Assembly (NCBI RefSeq): GCF_024296865.1
Contig: NZ_CP101134.1
Location: forward strand, 2,356,001 to 2,420,000
Direction: 5' to 3'
Source of the DNA: Sphingobacterium sp. LZ7M1
Lineage (GTDB): Bacteria; Bacteroidota; Bacteroidia; Sphingobacteriales; Sphingobacteriaceae
DNA: 64,000 bases
In this document: positions 9,564-18,334 of the stretch, piece after piece
Position numbering within the stretch: the stretch's first letter is position 1
Layout: each line of letters opens with the position of its first letter
Translations under genes and position numbers: made by a program
The notes under the pieces: generated by a model
Database searches by the model: none
What the model saw: the letters and a program-made list of their open reading frames with translations, nothing else
Told to the model about the DNA's origin: nothing

Positions 9564-10409
9564 ATGACAAAAAAGCGCAAAACGGTCAAGAAAAAAGTTG
9601 TCTCCGAAAGAGAAATTAACCGTAATCTACTTTTTTGGAGTATTGCCATTCCATGCCTGATCGTCATAGGTATTTTTGCTTGGCAGCACCGTGCGGGTCT
9701 ATCTTACCTGATGGTCAAATGGTTTGAGAAGGACAAGATGATCGCTGAGGATAATAGCAAATATGATATCCGAAATGTCGAATTGATGCGTAGGCACGAT
9801 GATAAAATCTTCGGAATCGATGTTTCGCAGTATCAAGGTGATATTTCCTGGGACGAGGTCTTAACGATCAATGGGGAATTCCCGGTAGATTTCATATATA
9901 TCCGTGCTACCATGGGAGAAAAAGCAAAGGACAGCAAATTCAGATCCAATTGGAAAGCGGTCAAGAAAAGAAATAAACTCAGGGGGGCTTACCATTATTT
10001 CCGACCAAACGAAAATTCTGTTAAGCAGGCTAATAACTTTATCAAAACTGTGGAGCTTGAACCTGGAGACTTACCTCCGGTATTGGATATCGAAGAAATG
10101 CCTAGGAACCAGTCCATGGACAGTTTAAAGACTGGCTTAAAGAGATGGCTGGTCCAAGTTGAAAAACATTATAAAATAAAACCCGTTTTATACTCAGGAG
10201 ACAAATATTTTGCTGACTTCCTGGAAAAAGAATTTGCAGACTATACCCTTTGGATTGCTAACTATAACTTTTGGGTAGAGAAGCCCAAGAAACACTGGAA
10301 TTTCTGGCAATTCTCAGAGAAAGGCACTGTGAAGGGAATTAAAGGACCAGTGGACCTCAATCTATTCAGTGGCGATATTGAAGATCTAGAAAAATTGAGC
10401 TTAGAATAA
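9564..10409 (+). CDS. GH25 lysozyme-like muramidase, membrane anchored
   Basis: Glycoside hydrolase family 25 cleaves the MurNAc-GlcNAc bond of peptidoglycan. The 281-aa protein starts with a very basic segment (MTKKRKTVKKK) and one hydrophobic helix (residues ~24-42), so it is probably a signal-anchored periplasmic enzyme. The catalytic barrel shows FGIDVSQYQG (~83) and PVLDIEEM (~170), with the acidic residues expected for GH25, and ends with the HWNFWQFS motif. The gene is transcribed away from the bestrophin. It could be a cell-wall remodelling enzyme or an anti-competitor lysozyme; the sequence does not say which. Confidence 0.9.
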   Translation: MTKKRKTVKKKVVSEREINRNLLFWSIAIPCLIVIGIFAWQHRAGLSYLMVKWFEKDKMIAEDNSKYDIRNVELMRRHDDKIFGIDVSQYQGDISWDEVLTINGEFPVDFIYIRATMGEKAKDSKFRSNWKAVKKRNKLRGAYHYFRPNENSVKQANNFIKTVELEPGDLPPVLDIEEMPRNQSMDSLKTGLKRWLVQVEKHYKIKPVLYSGDKYFADFLEKEFADYTLWIANYNFWVEKPKKHWNFWQFSEKGTVKGIKGPVDLNLFSGDIEDLEKLSLE

Positions 10410-10421
10410 ACGAAATAGGCT

Positions 10422-10429
10422 TAATTTTG
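10422..10429 (+). promoter_or_regulatory. Candidate -7 promoter element for trxA
   Basis: TAATTTTG matches TAnnTTTG, 12 bases after the GH25 stop and 79 bases before the trxA ATG. The nearest TTG upstream is 24 bases away, slightly long for a -33 box. Confidence 0.4.
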
Positions 10430-10508
10430 TATTATTAATAGAAACAAGTGAATTAACGAAGCATTTAATCCATTGGCTTAAATGCTTAATTTTATAAATT
10501 ATTATACA

Positions 10509-10805
10509 ATGGCATCATTTAACGATATACTTCAAAAAAATTCTTTGGTCTTGATCGACTTCTCAGCAGCTTGGTGTGGACCATGTCAAATGTTGGCACC
10601 AATCTTAAAAGAAGTTAAAGATGAAATGGGAGAGAAGCTCTCGATCATTAAGATAGACATCGACAAGAACCAAGCAGTAGCGAGCAAATTCCATGTTCAA
10701 GGTGTTCCAACCTTAATCCTATATAAGGATGGAAATCAGGTATGGCGTCAAAGTGGATTACAGCCGAAACATGAACTTCTGAAAATTATTAATTCCTTTT
10801 CTTAA
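10509..10805 (+). CDS. trxA: Thioredoxin
   Basis: Single-domain thioredoxin, a 98-aa disulfide reductase. The active site WCGPC is at residues 22-26 and the cis-Pro loop GVPTLILY is at the expected place. The ATG at 10482 would add nine hydrophobic residues without signal-peptide character, so the start at 10509 (MASFNDIL) is preferred. It follows GH25 after 99 bases with its own candidate promoter, and its own terminator follows. Confidence 0.93.
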   Translation: MASFNDILQKNSLVLIDFSAAWCGPCQMLAPILKEVKDEMGEKLSIIKIDIDKNQAVASKFHVQGVPTLILYKDGNQVWRQSGLQPKHELLKIINSFS

Positions 10806-10813
10806 GGAATATA

Positions 10814-10851
10814 TAAGAGGAAGTCAATAACTGATTTCCTCTTATTTTTTT
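10814..10851 (+). terminator. trxA terminator
   Basis: TAAGAGGAA and TTCCTCTTA arms (9 bp) followed by a run of T, 9 bases after the trxA stop. Confidence 0.85.
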
Positions 10852-10993
10852 GAATTTAGTCTTTCGGTTTTCAATCGATTATTTCGACTTTTAACTATGC
10901 CTTTTTTAGGTTAAAGTCTCCCTTCCAAATTTGCTATTCCAAGAATAGAAATTCAATCCAAAAATTGATAAAAATACTTAGGTTTTATATGGA

Positions 10994-11041
10994 CCTTATT
11001 CGAGACACATTCCGAATTTTCCGAACATGTCTCGAATAAGG
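10994..11041. repeat. Palindromic ATTCGAGACA element, copy A; the 10852-11126 gap
   Basis: Perfect 14-bp inverted ends, CCTTATTCGAGACA and TGTCTCGAATAAGG, enclose 20 bases that contain two direct TTCCGAA words. Related sequence with an expanded interior is at 52151-52259. The rest of this gap between trxA and the convergent HlyC-type gene is AT-rich DNA in which I see nothing else. Confidence 0.75.
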
Positions 11042-11126
11042 GTAAACTGAGGGGTATAGAATATCTGTTAAAATTTTTCGGTCAATAATGAAGAATAATT
11101 CAGAATATATGCTCCTTAATATGCAT

Positions 11127-11155
11127 AAAAAAAGCCACCAAATTTGGTGGCTTTT
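11127..11155 (-). terminator. Terminator of the CorC/HlyC-type gene
   Basis: AAAAGCCACCAAATTTGGTGGCTTTT is a perfect palindromic hairpin with an A run (T on the minus strand) beyond it, 23 bases after the minus-strand stop. Confidence 0.85.
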
Positions 11156-11178
11156 CAGATGTCTTTATATGAGTATTA

Positions 11179-12498
11179 TCAGTCAATATTTGCTGTTTCG
11201 TCAGATGCAGGATCTTTGACGATAAGACTAAGTTTATCGATCCTATGACCATCCATGTCCAAGACTTCAAATTCTAGGTTCTTGTACATCACTTTTTCGC
11301 CTTCTTCAGGTATATGATCCAATAATAAGAATACCAATCCAGCCACTGTTGTTAAATTACCGATCTCATCTTCATCTTCCTCTGTAAGATCCAAGTTGAA
11401 CATTTCGATAAAATCATCCAGCTGGAAACTACCATCGATAACAAAAGATCCATCTTCACGCTGTCTGATAGTTTTCTTCTCTTCTGTTTCAGGAGAGTCG
11501 AAACCACCTACTAGAGAGGCTACAATATCAGTCATGGTAATGATCCCTTGAGGACTACCGTATTCATCAACAACTACAGCCTGTAGAACCTTGCCAATTT
11601 TCAAGGTTTTCAGGACATTATAGGCGTATGTGTTCTCGTTGACAAAGGGGATAGGAGTGACCAGTTTCGCCAGGTCCATTTCCTTGGAGGTTAAGTATTC
11701 CTTCAATAGGGTTTTAACATGCACCACTCCAATGACATGGTCAAAATTACCGTCACAGACAGGATATTCGGTATGCTCATCAGCGATAATGCAAGCTTTG
11801 TTTTCTTCAAAACTATCTTGGATATCCAAATAAGTGATCTTGCTTCGGTGCACCATCAGGTTTATTGCCTTTTTATCACCTAGGCTCAATACACGATCCA
11901 CCATATCATGTTCAATTCCTTCAATGGCTCCACTATCCACACCTTCATCGACCAAGGCCTTGATTTCTTCTTCGGTCACTGCATTCTGATTTACCTTGAT
12001 ATTGAATAACTTCACGATAAACTCAGTAGAGATGCTCAGCAACCACACAAATGGTTTTACGATCTTACTCAGTACATTCATAGGAACTGCAATAAAGGAA
12101 GCATACTTTTCAGGAATAGCCATACCGATTCGTTTTGGAACCAATTCACCGATAATTAAGGAAAGGTAGGTGATAATCAATACCACGACCAAAACAGAAA
12201 CTTGATTACTGTAAGGCGCTAAGGCTTCTATTTTATTGAGTTGTTCTGCAATGTAAACTGAGATTGAACCTCCGGAGAAAAAACCAGTCAAGATACCGAT
12301 TAAGGTAATACCGATCTGTACGGTCGATAAGAAGTTGTTTGGGTTTTCTTTTAATTCAAGGGCGGTTTTGGCACCTTGATTTTTAGAACTTGCAGCTTGC
12401 AATCTTGCTTTTCTGCTGGATACTATCGCTATTTCAGAAGCAGATAGGATACCATTTAAAACTATTAATATAAGAATAATTACTATTTCCGTGACCAT
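11179..12498 (-). CDS. CNNM/CorC-type transporter-associated protein ('hemolysin' family)
   Basis: 439-aa membrane protein of the DUF21-CBS-CorC_HlyC architecture, often labelled hemolysin but related to Mg2+/Co2+ efflux factors. The DUF21 part (residues ~1-190) has four hydrophobic segments, including VVLIITYLSLIIGELVPKRIG. A CBS pair follows (~210-330; VVVDEYGSPQGIITMTDI is in the second) and a CorC_HlyC domain ends the protein (~345-430). The name hemolysin is historical; divalent metal export is the better guess. It is monocistronic and convergent with trxA. Confidence 0.88.
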   Translation of the reverse strand: MVTEIVIILILIVLNGILSASEIAIVSSRKARLQAASSKNQGAKTALELKENPNNFLSTVQIGITLIGILTGFFSGGSISVYIAEQLNKIEALAPYSNQVSVLVVVLIITYLSLIIGELVPKRIGMAIPEKYASFIAVPMNVLSKIVKPFVWLLSISTEFIVKLFNIKVNQNAVTEEEIKALVDEGVDSGAIEGIEHDMVDRVLSLGDKKAINLMVHRSKITYLDIQDSFEENKACIIADEHTEYPVCDGNFDHVIGVVHVKTLLKEYLTSKEMDLAKLVTPIPFVNENTYAYNVLKTLKIGKVLQAVVVDEYGSPQGIITMTDIVASLVGGFDSPETEEKKTIRQREDGSFVIDGSFQLDDFIEMFNLDLTEEDEDEIGNLTTVAGLVFLLLDHIPEEGEKVMYKNLEFEVLDMDGHRIDKLSLIVKDPASDETANID

Positions 12499-12627
12499 AT
12501 GGGATATAACTCGCTAATCATGTAGCAAAATACGAAATTTTCTTTTCAATACTTGATTAAAATTGATTTTAAAGCAAGGAAACAACCTATAATTAATACT
12601 TTAAATTGACTGCATGCAATTTTATTA

Positions 12628-12643
12628 TGCAACCGTTTGATTA
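12628..12643. promoter_or_regulatory. Possible LacI-type operator before the sugar kinase
   Basis: TGCAACCGTTTGATTA contains CAAnCGnTTG, an imperfect palindrome centred on CG as in LacI-family sites. It lies about 80 bases upstream of the kinase gene. A site of the same design (TAAAGCGGTTTA) precedes the GH130 gene. No LacI-type regulator is in the window. Confidence 0.3.
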
Positions 12644-12719
12644 TAAAAAATATTTTATTTATTGATTCTGTTTATAGATATTGCATTCATTACATAGCAT
12701 GTTGAATGAATTAAGAGTA

Positions 12720-13835
12720 ATGTCAACCAAAAAAACTGAAAATAGCATTAGATCGGCGGAGAAATTTAAATTAGAAGGTGAAATCATTGATTCTGTACCT
12801 TTTGGGTCTGGTCATATCAATGATACCTTTAAGATAACAACCAATAGCCAACAAAATAACCTTTATTTATTGCAGCGCATTAACCATCATATTTTCCAAG
12901 ACGTGGAAGGCCTGATGAATAATATTGAAAGTGTCTGTGAGCACCTCAAGAAAAAATTAGCACACTTAGGGGAAAAGGAAGTCTTGAAGAGAACAATGAC
13001 TATTGTTCCTACCATAGATGAAAAAAACTACTATCAAGAGGAAAATGGTGATTATTGGCGCGTATTCCATTTGATTCCTGATACTAGGAGTTATGATATC
13101 TTGGAGACCCAAGAGCAGGCTTACTCTGGTGGATTGGCATTTGGACAATTCCAGAAACAATTGAGTGACCTGGATCCTAAAACCATAGTTGAAATACTTC
13201 CCAATTTCCACAACATCGAATTTAGATTGAATAACCTTCGCGAAGCAATTGAGAAAAATCCAGCAAAGCGTGTGGAGAAAATCCAGGATCTATTGGATTA
13301 TATCTTTGAGCGCGAAGAAAAGATGAGGACGATCCTAGAATTAGGCCGTTCCAATCAATTGCCTTTGAGAATTACCCATAATGACACAAAATTCAACAAT
13401 GTTTTGTTGGATAAGGACGATAACGTGCAATGTGTCATTGATTTGGATACGGTAATGCCAGGTTATGTAGCCTATGATTTTGGAGACGCCATCCGTACCA
13501 TTATCAATTCAGCAGCAGAAGATGAAGCTGATGTATCAAAAATTGTCTTAAATATTCCATTGTTCCAATCATTTACGGCTGGATATCTATCAGAAGCTAA
13601 GGAGTTTTTGACCGAAACAGAAGTGGATTCTCTTATTCCTGCTGTTCATTTATTGCCCTATATGCAAGCAGTCAGGTTCTTGACCGATTATATCAATGGG
13701 GATACCTATTATAAAATCGCTTACCCAGAACATAACCTGGTAAGGACAAAAGCTCAATTGAAGCTTGTCCATGAACTTGAAGAAAACAATGATAAATTAA
13801 CAAGTATATTAGCGGAGAATCTAATGTCTAACTAA
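12720..13835 (+). CDS. NahK-like sugar kinase / aminoglycoside phosphotransferase family
   Basis: Member of the APH-fold kinases closest in motif pattern to N-acetylhexosamine 1-kinase. FGSGHINDTF lies in the nucleotide-binding N-lobe (~27). THNDTKFNNVLLD (~220) is the catalytic loop and VIDLDTVMPG (~240) carries the metal-binding Asp. Length is 371 aa from the ATG at 12720; ATG 12699 would add seven residues and cannot be excluded. The next gene, a CBM9-like protein, starts two bases after this stop, so the two form an operon. A role in phosphorylating a hexosamine or other sugar is inferred; the acceptor is not known. Confidence 0.7.
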   Translation: MSTKKTENSIRSAEKFKLEGEIIDSVPFGSGHINDTFKITTNSQQNNLYLLQRINHHIFQDVEGLMNNIESVCEHLKKKLAHLGEKEVLKRTMTIVPTIDEKNYYQEENGDYWRVFHLIPDTRSYDILETQEQAYSGGLAFGQFQKQLSDLDPKTIVEILPNFHNIEFRLNNLREAIEKNPAKRVEKIQDLLDYIFEREEKMRTILELGRSNQLPLRITHNDTKFNNVLLDKDDNVQCVIDLDTVMPGYVAYDFGDAIRTIINSAAEDEADVSKIVLNIPLFQSFTAGYLSEAKEFLTETEVDSLIPAVHLLPYMQAVRFLTDYINGDTYYKIAYPEHNLVRTKAQLKLVHELEENNDKLTSILAENLMSN

Positions 13836-13836
13836 T

Positions 13837-14475
13837 ATGAAGGAACTTATTGTTAAAAAAATCGATCTTACAGGCGGTGAATTAGATTACGCCAGCCTTT
13901 CAAAGGGACTGTTTGGATTAGATTGGAACCAAATAGACCAAGCACCTTGGCAAACTGAGTTTCCGGTAAACCCTGAAGTAAGATTTCAGATTGCCTATGA
14001 TCAGGAGTCGATTTATGTCCATTATCATGTTCAGGAGGAATTTGTAAAAGCTCAATATATCCGTCCGAATGAAAATATTTGGGAAGATAGCTGTGTTGAG
14101 TTCTTTGTTTCATTTGATGATCGCAAGACCTATTATAATTTTGAATTTAATGTATTAGGCGCAGGTCTGATCGGTTATGGAACCTCGGATAAGGCATCCA
14201 GAAATAGATTGACAGCAGAGGAGATATTAAGTGTGAGTACCTTCACCCAAGTAAAGAACCTTCAAGGGGATAAGACTTGGGATATGATCTTGGTCATTCC
14301 GATTTCTTTATTTGGTAAAAAAGCGGATGAATTAGGGGGAACAACAGTTCAAGCAAATTTCTATAAATGTGGGGACAGTTTACCAAATCCTCATTTTGTA
14401 GCTTGGAATGACATCGATTTTCCAAAACCTAATTTTCATTTACCAGCATTCTTTGGTGAAATCAAGTTTCAATAA
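13837..14475 (+). CDS. CBM9-like carbohydrate-binding protein
   Basis: 212-aa protein with the beta-sandwich pattern of the CBM9_2 family: ENIWEDSCVEFFVSFDD (residues ~80-96) is the characteristic motif, followed by YYNFEFNVLG. There is no signal peptide, so it probably stays in the cytoplasm, unlike CBM9 domains in secreted xylanases. The start is one base beyond the kinase stop, indicating translational coupling. It probably binds a sugar or sugar derivative that the kinase acts on, but no activity can be read from the sequence. Confidence 0.75.
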   Translation: MKELIVKKIDLTGGELDYASLSKGLFGLDWNQIDQAPWQTEFPVNPEVRFQIAYDQESIYVHYHVQEEFVKAQYIRPNENIWEDSCVEFFVSFDDRKTYYNFEFNVLGAGLIGYGTSDKASRNRLTAEEILSVSTFTQVKNLQGDKTWDMILVIPISLFGKKADELGGTTVQANFYKCGDSLPNPHFVAWNDIDFPKPNFHLPAFFGEIKFQ

Positions 14476-14487
14476 ACTAAAAAAACA

Positions 14488-14518
14488 TCGGCAAGTGGAT
14501 TGAGTTTCAACTTGCCGA
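14488..14518 (-). terminator. Terminator between CBM9-like gene and FMN reductase
   Basis: TCGGCAAGT and ACTTGCCGA form a 9-bp stem. The T tract is on the minus strand, so it mainly serves the FMN reductase gene. Confidence 0.75.
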
Positions 14519-14548
14519 CATTGCATTCATTTAGCCAATACTATTCGG

Positions 14549-15106
14549 CTATTTTAAGAATTTTTCAATCCATTCTTTATAGGCTGCCATAAAGGAGTCC
14601 AAGAATTTCTGACAATCTTTGTTGACCAATTTTCCTTGTTCATCGAAATTTGCTGCAACATTACCTATATAGGCTTCCGGTTGAGCCATGGTTGGCACAT
14701 TGATAAAGACCAATGATTGCCTTAAATGATGATTGGCACCAAATCCACCGATTGCTCCAATAGAAGAGCTGATCACGCCGCCTGGTTTACCATTCCAAAC
14801 ATTTTTACCATATGGTCTTGAAGCAACATCTATGGCATTCTTCAGCACTGCAGATACCCCACGATTATATTCTGGAGTGACAAAAAGCACTGCATCTAAT
14901 TCGGACACGGCTTTCCTGAAATCAACATATTCCTTAGGAGGATTTCCTTGATCTAAATCTTCGTTATAATATGGAAGTTGGCCAATTTCTAGAATCTCTA
15001 ATTCCAAACCTGCCGGTGGATTAGAAACCAGATAGTTAGCGATTTTCTTATTGAAAGACTCTTTTCTCAAACTTCCTACAAAAACACCTATTTTTTTATT
15101 TGTCAT
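14549..15106 (-). CDS. NAD(P)H-dependent FMN reductase (ChrR/YieF-like)
   Basis: Flavodoxin-fold reductase of 185 aa. FVGSLRKESFNKK at the N-terminus is the FMN phosphate loop (GSLRxxS), and TPEYNRGVSAVLKNAID (~80-95) is the second family signature. Such enzymes reduce quinones, azo dyes, nitro compounds or chromate, using NAD(P)H; the physiological substrate is usually a quinone. The gene is transcribed alone. A palindrome 9 bases upstream of its ATG suggests control by a dimeric redox- or electrophile-sensing repressor. Confidence 0.88.
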   Translation of the reverse strand: MTNKKIGVFVGSLRKESFNKKIANYLVSNPPAGLELEILEIGQLPYYNEDLDQGNPPKEYVDFRKAVSELDAVLFVTPEYNRGVSAVLKNAIDVASRPYGKNVWNGKPGGVISSSIGAIGGFGANHHLRQSLVFINVPTMAQPEAYIGNVAANFDEQGKLVNKDCQKFLDSFMAAYKEWIEKFLK

Positions 15107-15115
15107 AATATTTAC

Positions 15116-15136
15116 TTTGTTATTGGTTATAACAAA
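15116..15136. promoter_or_regulatory. Candidate operator between FMN reductase and helicase genes
   Basis: TTTGTTAT and ATAACAAA are perfect 8-bp inverted arms around a 5-base spacer. They lie 9 bases before the FMN reductase ATG (minus strand) and 53 before the helicase gene. The size and half-site spacing fit HxlR/MarR-type dimers, which often control such reductases. No regulator gene is adjacent. Confidence 0.45.
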
Positions 15137-15189
15137 TTACTTCATAAAAAGTTATTAAGATATTATTAATTCTTATTTTCATTCTTTGG

Positions 15190-17634
15190 ATGTCTACAGT
15201 GAAAAATGAATTTGCGGAAGTATGGTTCTTTAACCAGGGATGGAAGGCGCATGCCTTTCAGGAGCACTGTTGGGAGGCAATTTCCAATGGAGAATCTGGA
15301 ATACTGAATGCGCCGACTGGCTATGGAAAGACCTTTGCGATCTGGTTTGGGATCATTGCTCAATACTATGCTAAAATGACAAATCCCAAAGCAAGCAAGA
15401 AAAAACACCTGCATGCCCTTTGGATTACCCCGTTGCGAGCGCTTTCCAAGGAAATCCATAAAGCGACCAATCAAGTTTCAACTGACTTGGACCTTGATTA
15501 TCAGATTGAATTGCGGACAGGAGATACTTCCACCAGCATTCGCCAGAAACAGCGAAAAAACCCACCTCAAGCTTTAATTACGACGCCGGAGAGTGTGCAT
15601 CTGATCCTTGCAACAAAAGGAGGACAGGAATATTTTAAGAATCTGGAGTTCATTGTAGTTGATGAATGGCATGAACTGTTGGGATCCAAGCGAGGTGTGT
15701 TAATTGAGCTTGCGCTAAGTCGCTTAAAGGCCATAAATCCTAACCTGAAGATTTGGGGTATATCGGCAACGATCGGTAACCTAGAGGAAGCAAAAGATAT
15801 ACTATTAGGTCCAGGAACCCTTGGAACTCTCATTAAGGCTGATATCCATAAAAAAATGGACATTCAGACGGTCTTTCCGGATAATCTGGAGAAATTTCCT
15901 TGGGCTGGCCATTTAGGGATTAAACTATTGGACAAGGTCGTCGATATTATCAATAATTACCAAACAACATTAATTTTCACCAATACAAGGTCGCAGGCCG
16001 AAATCTGGTACCAGCAGATTATTACCTATTATCCAGAATTTGCCGGACTGCTGGCCATCCACCATGGCTCATTAAGTGACGAGGTCCGCAATTGGGTAGA
16101 GGAGTCCCTGCATGAAGGAAAATTAAAGGCGGTAGTCTGTACGAGCAGCTTGGACCTAGGTGTTGATTTTAGGCCCGTGGACTGCGTAGTCCAAGTTGGA
16201 TCGCCAAAAGGTATTGCCAGGTTCCTGCAAAGGGCAGGACGCTCGGGCCATAGGCCTGATGCTACCTCTATCATCTATTACGTGCCTACCAATTCCTTAG
16301 AGATCATTGAGGGAGATTCCTTGAAATTTGCCGTGAAGGAGAAAATCGTGGAAAGTCGGATTCCCTATTTAAGATCTTTTGATGTTTTGATCCAATATCT
16401 CATGACCTTGGCTGTAGGAGATGGATTTTATGCAGATGAAATCCTGCAAGAGGTAGCTCAAACCCATTGTTTTGAATCGATAACCCAAGAGGAATTTGAC
16501 CAATGCATGTCCTTATTGATCCATGGGGGATCAACCCTTCAAGCGTATGATGATTTCCATCGCTTGGTTTTGGAAGAAGGGGTATACAAGGTGACTTCAA
16601 GAAAGTTGGCGATGCGACATCGATTGTCTATAGGTGCCATTGTATCAGATCTGATGATGCGGGTGAAATTCCTTTCTGGAAAATATTTGGGATCCATAGA
16701 GGAGTCCTTTATCTCAAAATTGAATATCGGCGATGTTTTTTGGTTTTCCGGTCGGCAGCTGGAGCTGGTTCAGATTATTGCAAATGATGCTATCGTGAAG
16801 GCATCTGAAAAGAAAAAAGGTGTGGTACCATCCTGGATGGGTGGGCGATTTGCCATTTCTACAGACCTTGGGATTGCTATTCGACATAGTTTTAAGAGTA
16901 TCCATAAAACTGTAGGGATAAGTCCAGAAATAAAATTCTTGAAACCATTATTTAAAGAGCAGGAGCAACTCTCGGCCCTTCCGAAAGAAGATGAGCTCTT
17001 GGTCGAATATATACAGACCAAGTATGGCTTCCATCTCTTTTTCTATCCATTTGAAGGAAAGCTCGTCCATGAAGGAATGGCTCAGGTTGTGGCCTATCGA
17101 TTGAGTCTGTTAAAACCTGCAACCTTCTCCATTGCGACAAATGAATATGGGATTGAGCTTCTTTCCGAAACAGATTATGAAATAGACACCCAACTGTTAA
17201 AGCAAATTTTCAGTCCACAGAACCTGCACAAGGACATCAATTCTGGAATCAATGTTCAGGAAATGGCAAGAAGGAGGTTTCGGGACATAGCTGGTATTGC
17301 AGGACTGATATTTCAGGGTTTTCCAGGAAAGCAGATGAAAAGCAAGCATTTGCAGGCGAATGCCGGGCTGTTTTTTTCTGTTTTTTCTGAATATGAGCCC
17401 TCCAATCTTCTGTTACGGGAGGCTTATGATGAAGTTTTTGATTTTCAATTGGAGGAAGGGAGAATGCAGCTTGCCTTTGAACGAATCTCGAAACATAAGA
17501 TTATTTTTAGTAGACCTTCTAAATTAACTCCCTTTGCGTTCCCTATATTTGCAGAATCTTTTCGAGAGCGCTATTCCAATGAAGATTGGCAAAGTCGATT
17601 GGAAAAGCTGAAAAATCAACTATTAGATGGCTAA
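15190..17634 (+). CDS. Ligase-associated (Lhr-type) DEXH-box DNA helicase
   Basis: 814-aa superfamily 2 helicase of the Lhr-like group that is usually encoded with an ATP-dependent DNA ligase, a beta-CASP exonuclease and a phosphoesterase in a proposed DNA repair operon. Motif I APTGYGKT is at residues 41-48, motif II DEWH at 158-161, motif III SATIGN at ~190, and motifs V/VI in SLDLGVDFRP and LQRAGRSGHR. The C-terminal half is the Lhr winged-helix and DUF4145-like part. It overlaps the phosphoesterase gene by 8 bases. Neither ligase nor exonuclease is next to it. Confidence 0.9.
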   Translation: MSTVKNEFAEVWFFNQGWKAHAFQEHCWEAISNGESGILNAPTGYGKTFAIWFGIIAQYYAKMTNPKASKKKHLHALWITPLRALSKEIHKATNQVSTDLDLDYQIELRTGDTSTSIRQKQRKNPPQALITTPESVHLILATKGGQEYFKNLEFIVVDEWHELLGSKRGVLIELALSRLKAINPNLKIWGISATIGNLEEAKDILLGPGTLGTLIKADIHKKMDIQTVFPDNLEKFPWAGHLGIKLLDKVVDIINNYQTTLIFTNTRSQAEIWYQQIITYYPEFAGLLAIHHGSLSDEVRNWVEESLHEGKLKAVVCTSSLDLGVDFRPVDCVVQVGSPKGIARFLQRAGRSGHRPDATSIIYYVPTNSLEIIEGDSLKFAVKEKIVESRIPYLRSFDVLIQYLMTLAVGDGFYADEILQEVAQTHCFESITQEEFDQCMSLLIHGGSTLQAYDDFHRLVLEEGVYKVTSRKLAMRHRLSIGAIVSDLMMRVKFLSGKYLGSIEESFISKLNIGDVFWFSGRQLELVQIIANDAIVKASEKKKGVVPSWMGGRFAISTDLGIAIRHSFKSIHKTVGISPEIKFLKPLFKEQEQLSALPKEDELLVEYIQTKYGFHLFFYPFEGKLVHEGMAQVVAYRLSLLKPATFSIATNEYGIELLSETDYEIDTQLLKQIFSPQNLHKDINSGINVQEMARRRFRDIAGIAGLIFQGFPGKQMKSKHLQANAGLFFSVFSEYEPSNLLLREAYDEVFDFQLEEGRMQLAFERISKHKIIFSRPSKLTPFAFPIFAESFRERYSNEDWQSRLEKLKNQLLDG

Positions 17635-18277
17635 ACGCTTAGAGTTAAATGGATTGGAAATTTATCTGTTACCCCAAAAGGTGATGTATATTCCCAAATA
17701 TTTTATGTTGATCATCTCCGATTGGCACCTCGGTAAATTAGCCCATTTTCGCAAGGAAGGTCTTTTTGTTCCAGCACCAAACATTGATGAAGAGCTGGAA
17801 AGGATGAACCTATTGATTGATGACCTTGATATCAAGGAAATCGTTTTCTTAGGGGATCTTTTCCATTCCGAATGGAATTCCGATTGGGAAAAATTAAAAT
17901 CCCATATAAACAGCATCAGTAAATACTCGATCCAATTTACCCTGACCAAAGGGAACCATGATATCTTGAAGGAAAAGCATTTTCAAGATATGAACATGAA
18001 GATCAAGGATGAAGTATTATTAGCTGAAGGAGTGATTCTCTCCCATGAGCCCATAATTGGCTTACCAGATTACATGTTCAATATAGTAGGGCATATTCAT
18101 CCAGGCTGTCTTATCGAAGCAGGAGGAAGGCAATCTTTTCGACTGCCATGCTTTTTTATTCAGGATAAAGTGCTCACGATGCCGGCATTTGGAAAATACA
18201 CAGGTTTGCACCTGGTGAAGAAAGATAGAAACAACAAGATTTTCGTCATTGTAAACGATTCTGTACTTGAGCTTTAA
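17627..18277 (+). CDS. pdeM: Ligase-associated metallophosphoesterase (PdeM family)
   Basis: 216-aa calcineurin-like phosphoesterase of the small PdeM group. All the metal-binding blocks are visible: ISDWHLGK (~32), FLGDLFHSEW (~73), TKGNHD (~107) and NIVGHIHPG (~148). The start overlaps the helicase end by 8 bases in another frame, so translation is coupled. The family is associated with DNA repair helicases and ligases and can hydrolyse phosphodiesters. Here it forms a two-gene unit without the ligase and exonuclease partners. Confidence 0.88.
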   Translation: MAKRLELNGLEIYLLPQKVMYIPKYFMLIISDWHLGKLAHFRKEGLFVPAPNIDEELERMNLLIDDLDIKEIVFLGDLFHSEWNSDWEKLKSHINSISKYSIQFTLTKGNHDILKEKHFQDMNMKIKDEVLLAEGVILSHEPIIGLPDYMFNIVGHIHPGCLIEAGGRQSFRLPCFFIQDKVLTMPAFGKYTGLHLVKKDRNNKIFVIVNDSVLEL

Positions 18278-18334
18278 TAAACAATTGCTATTGTAGAAAT
18301 AATTTTTAGTCTTATATTAGATATATCAAATTGC

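Noticed and set aside
9515..9667. N-terminal extension of the bestrophin
   Set aside because: It would run into the divergent GH25 gene, and its residues do not look like bestrophin.
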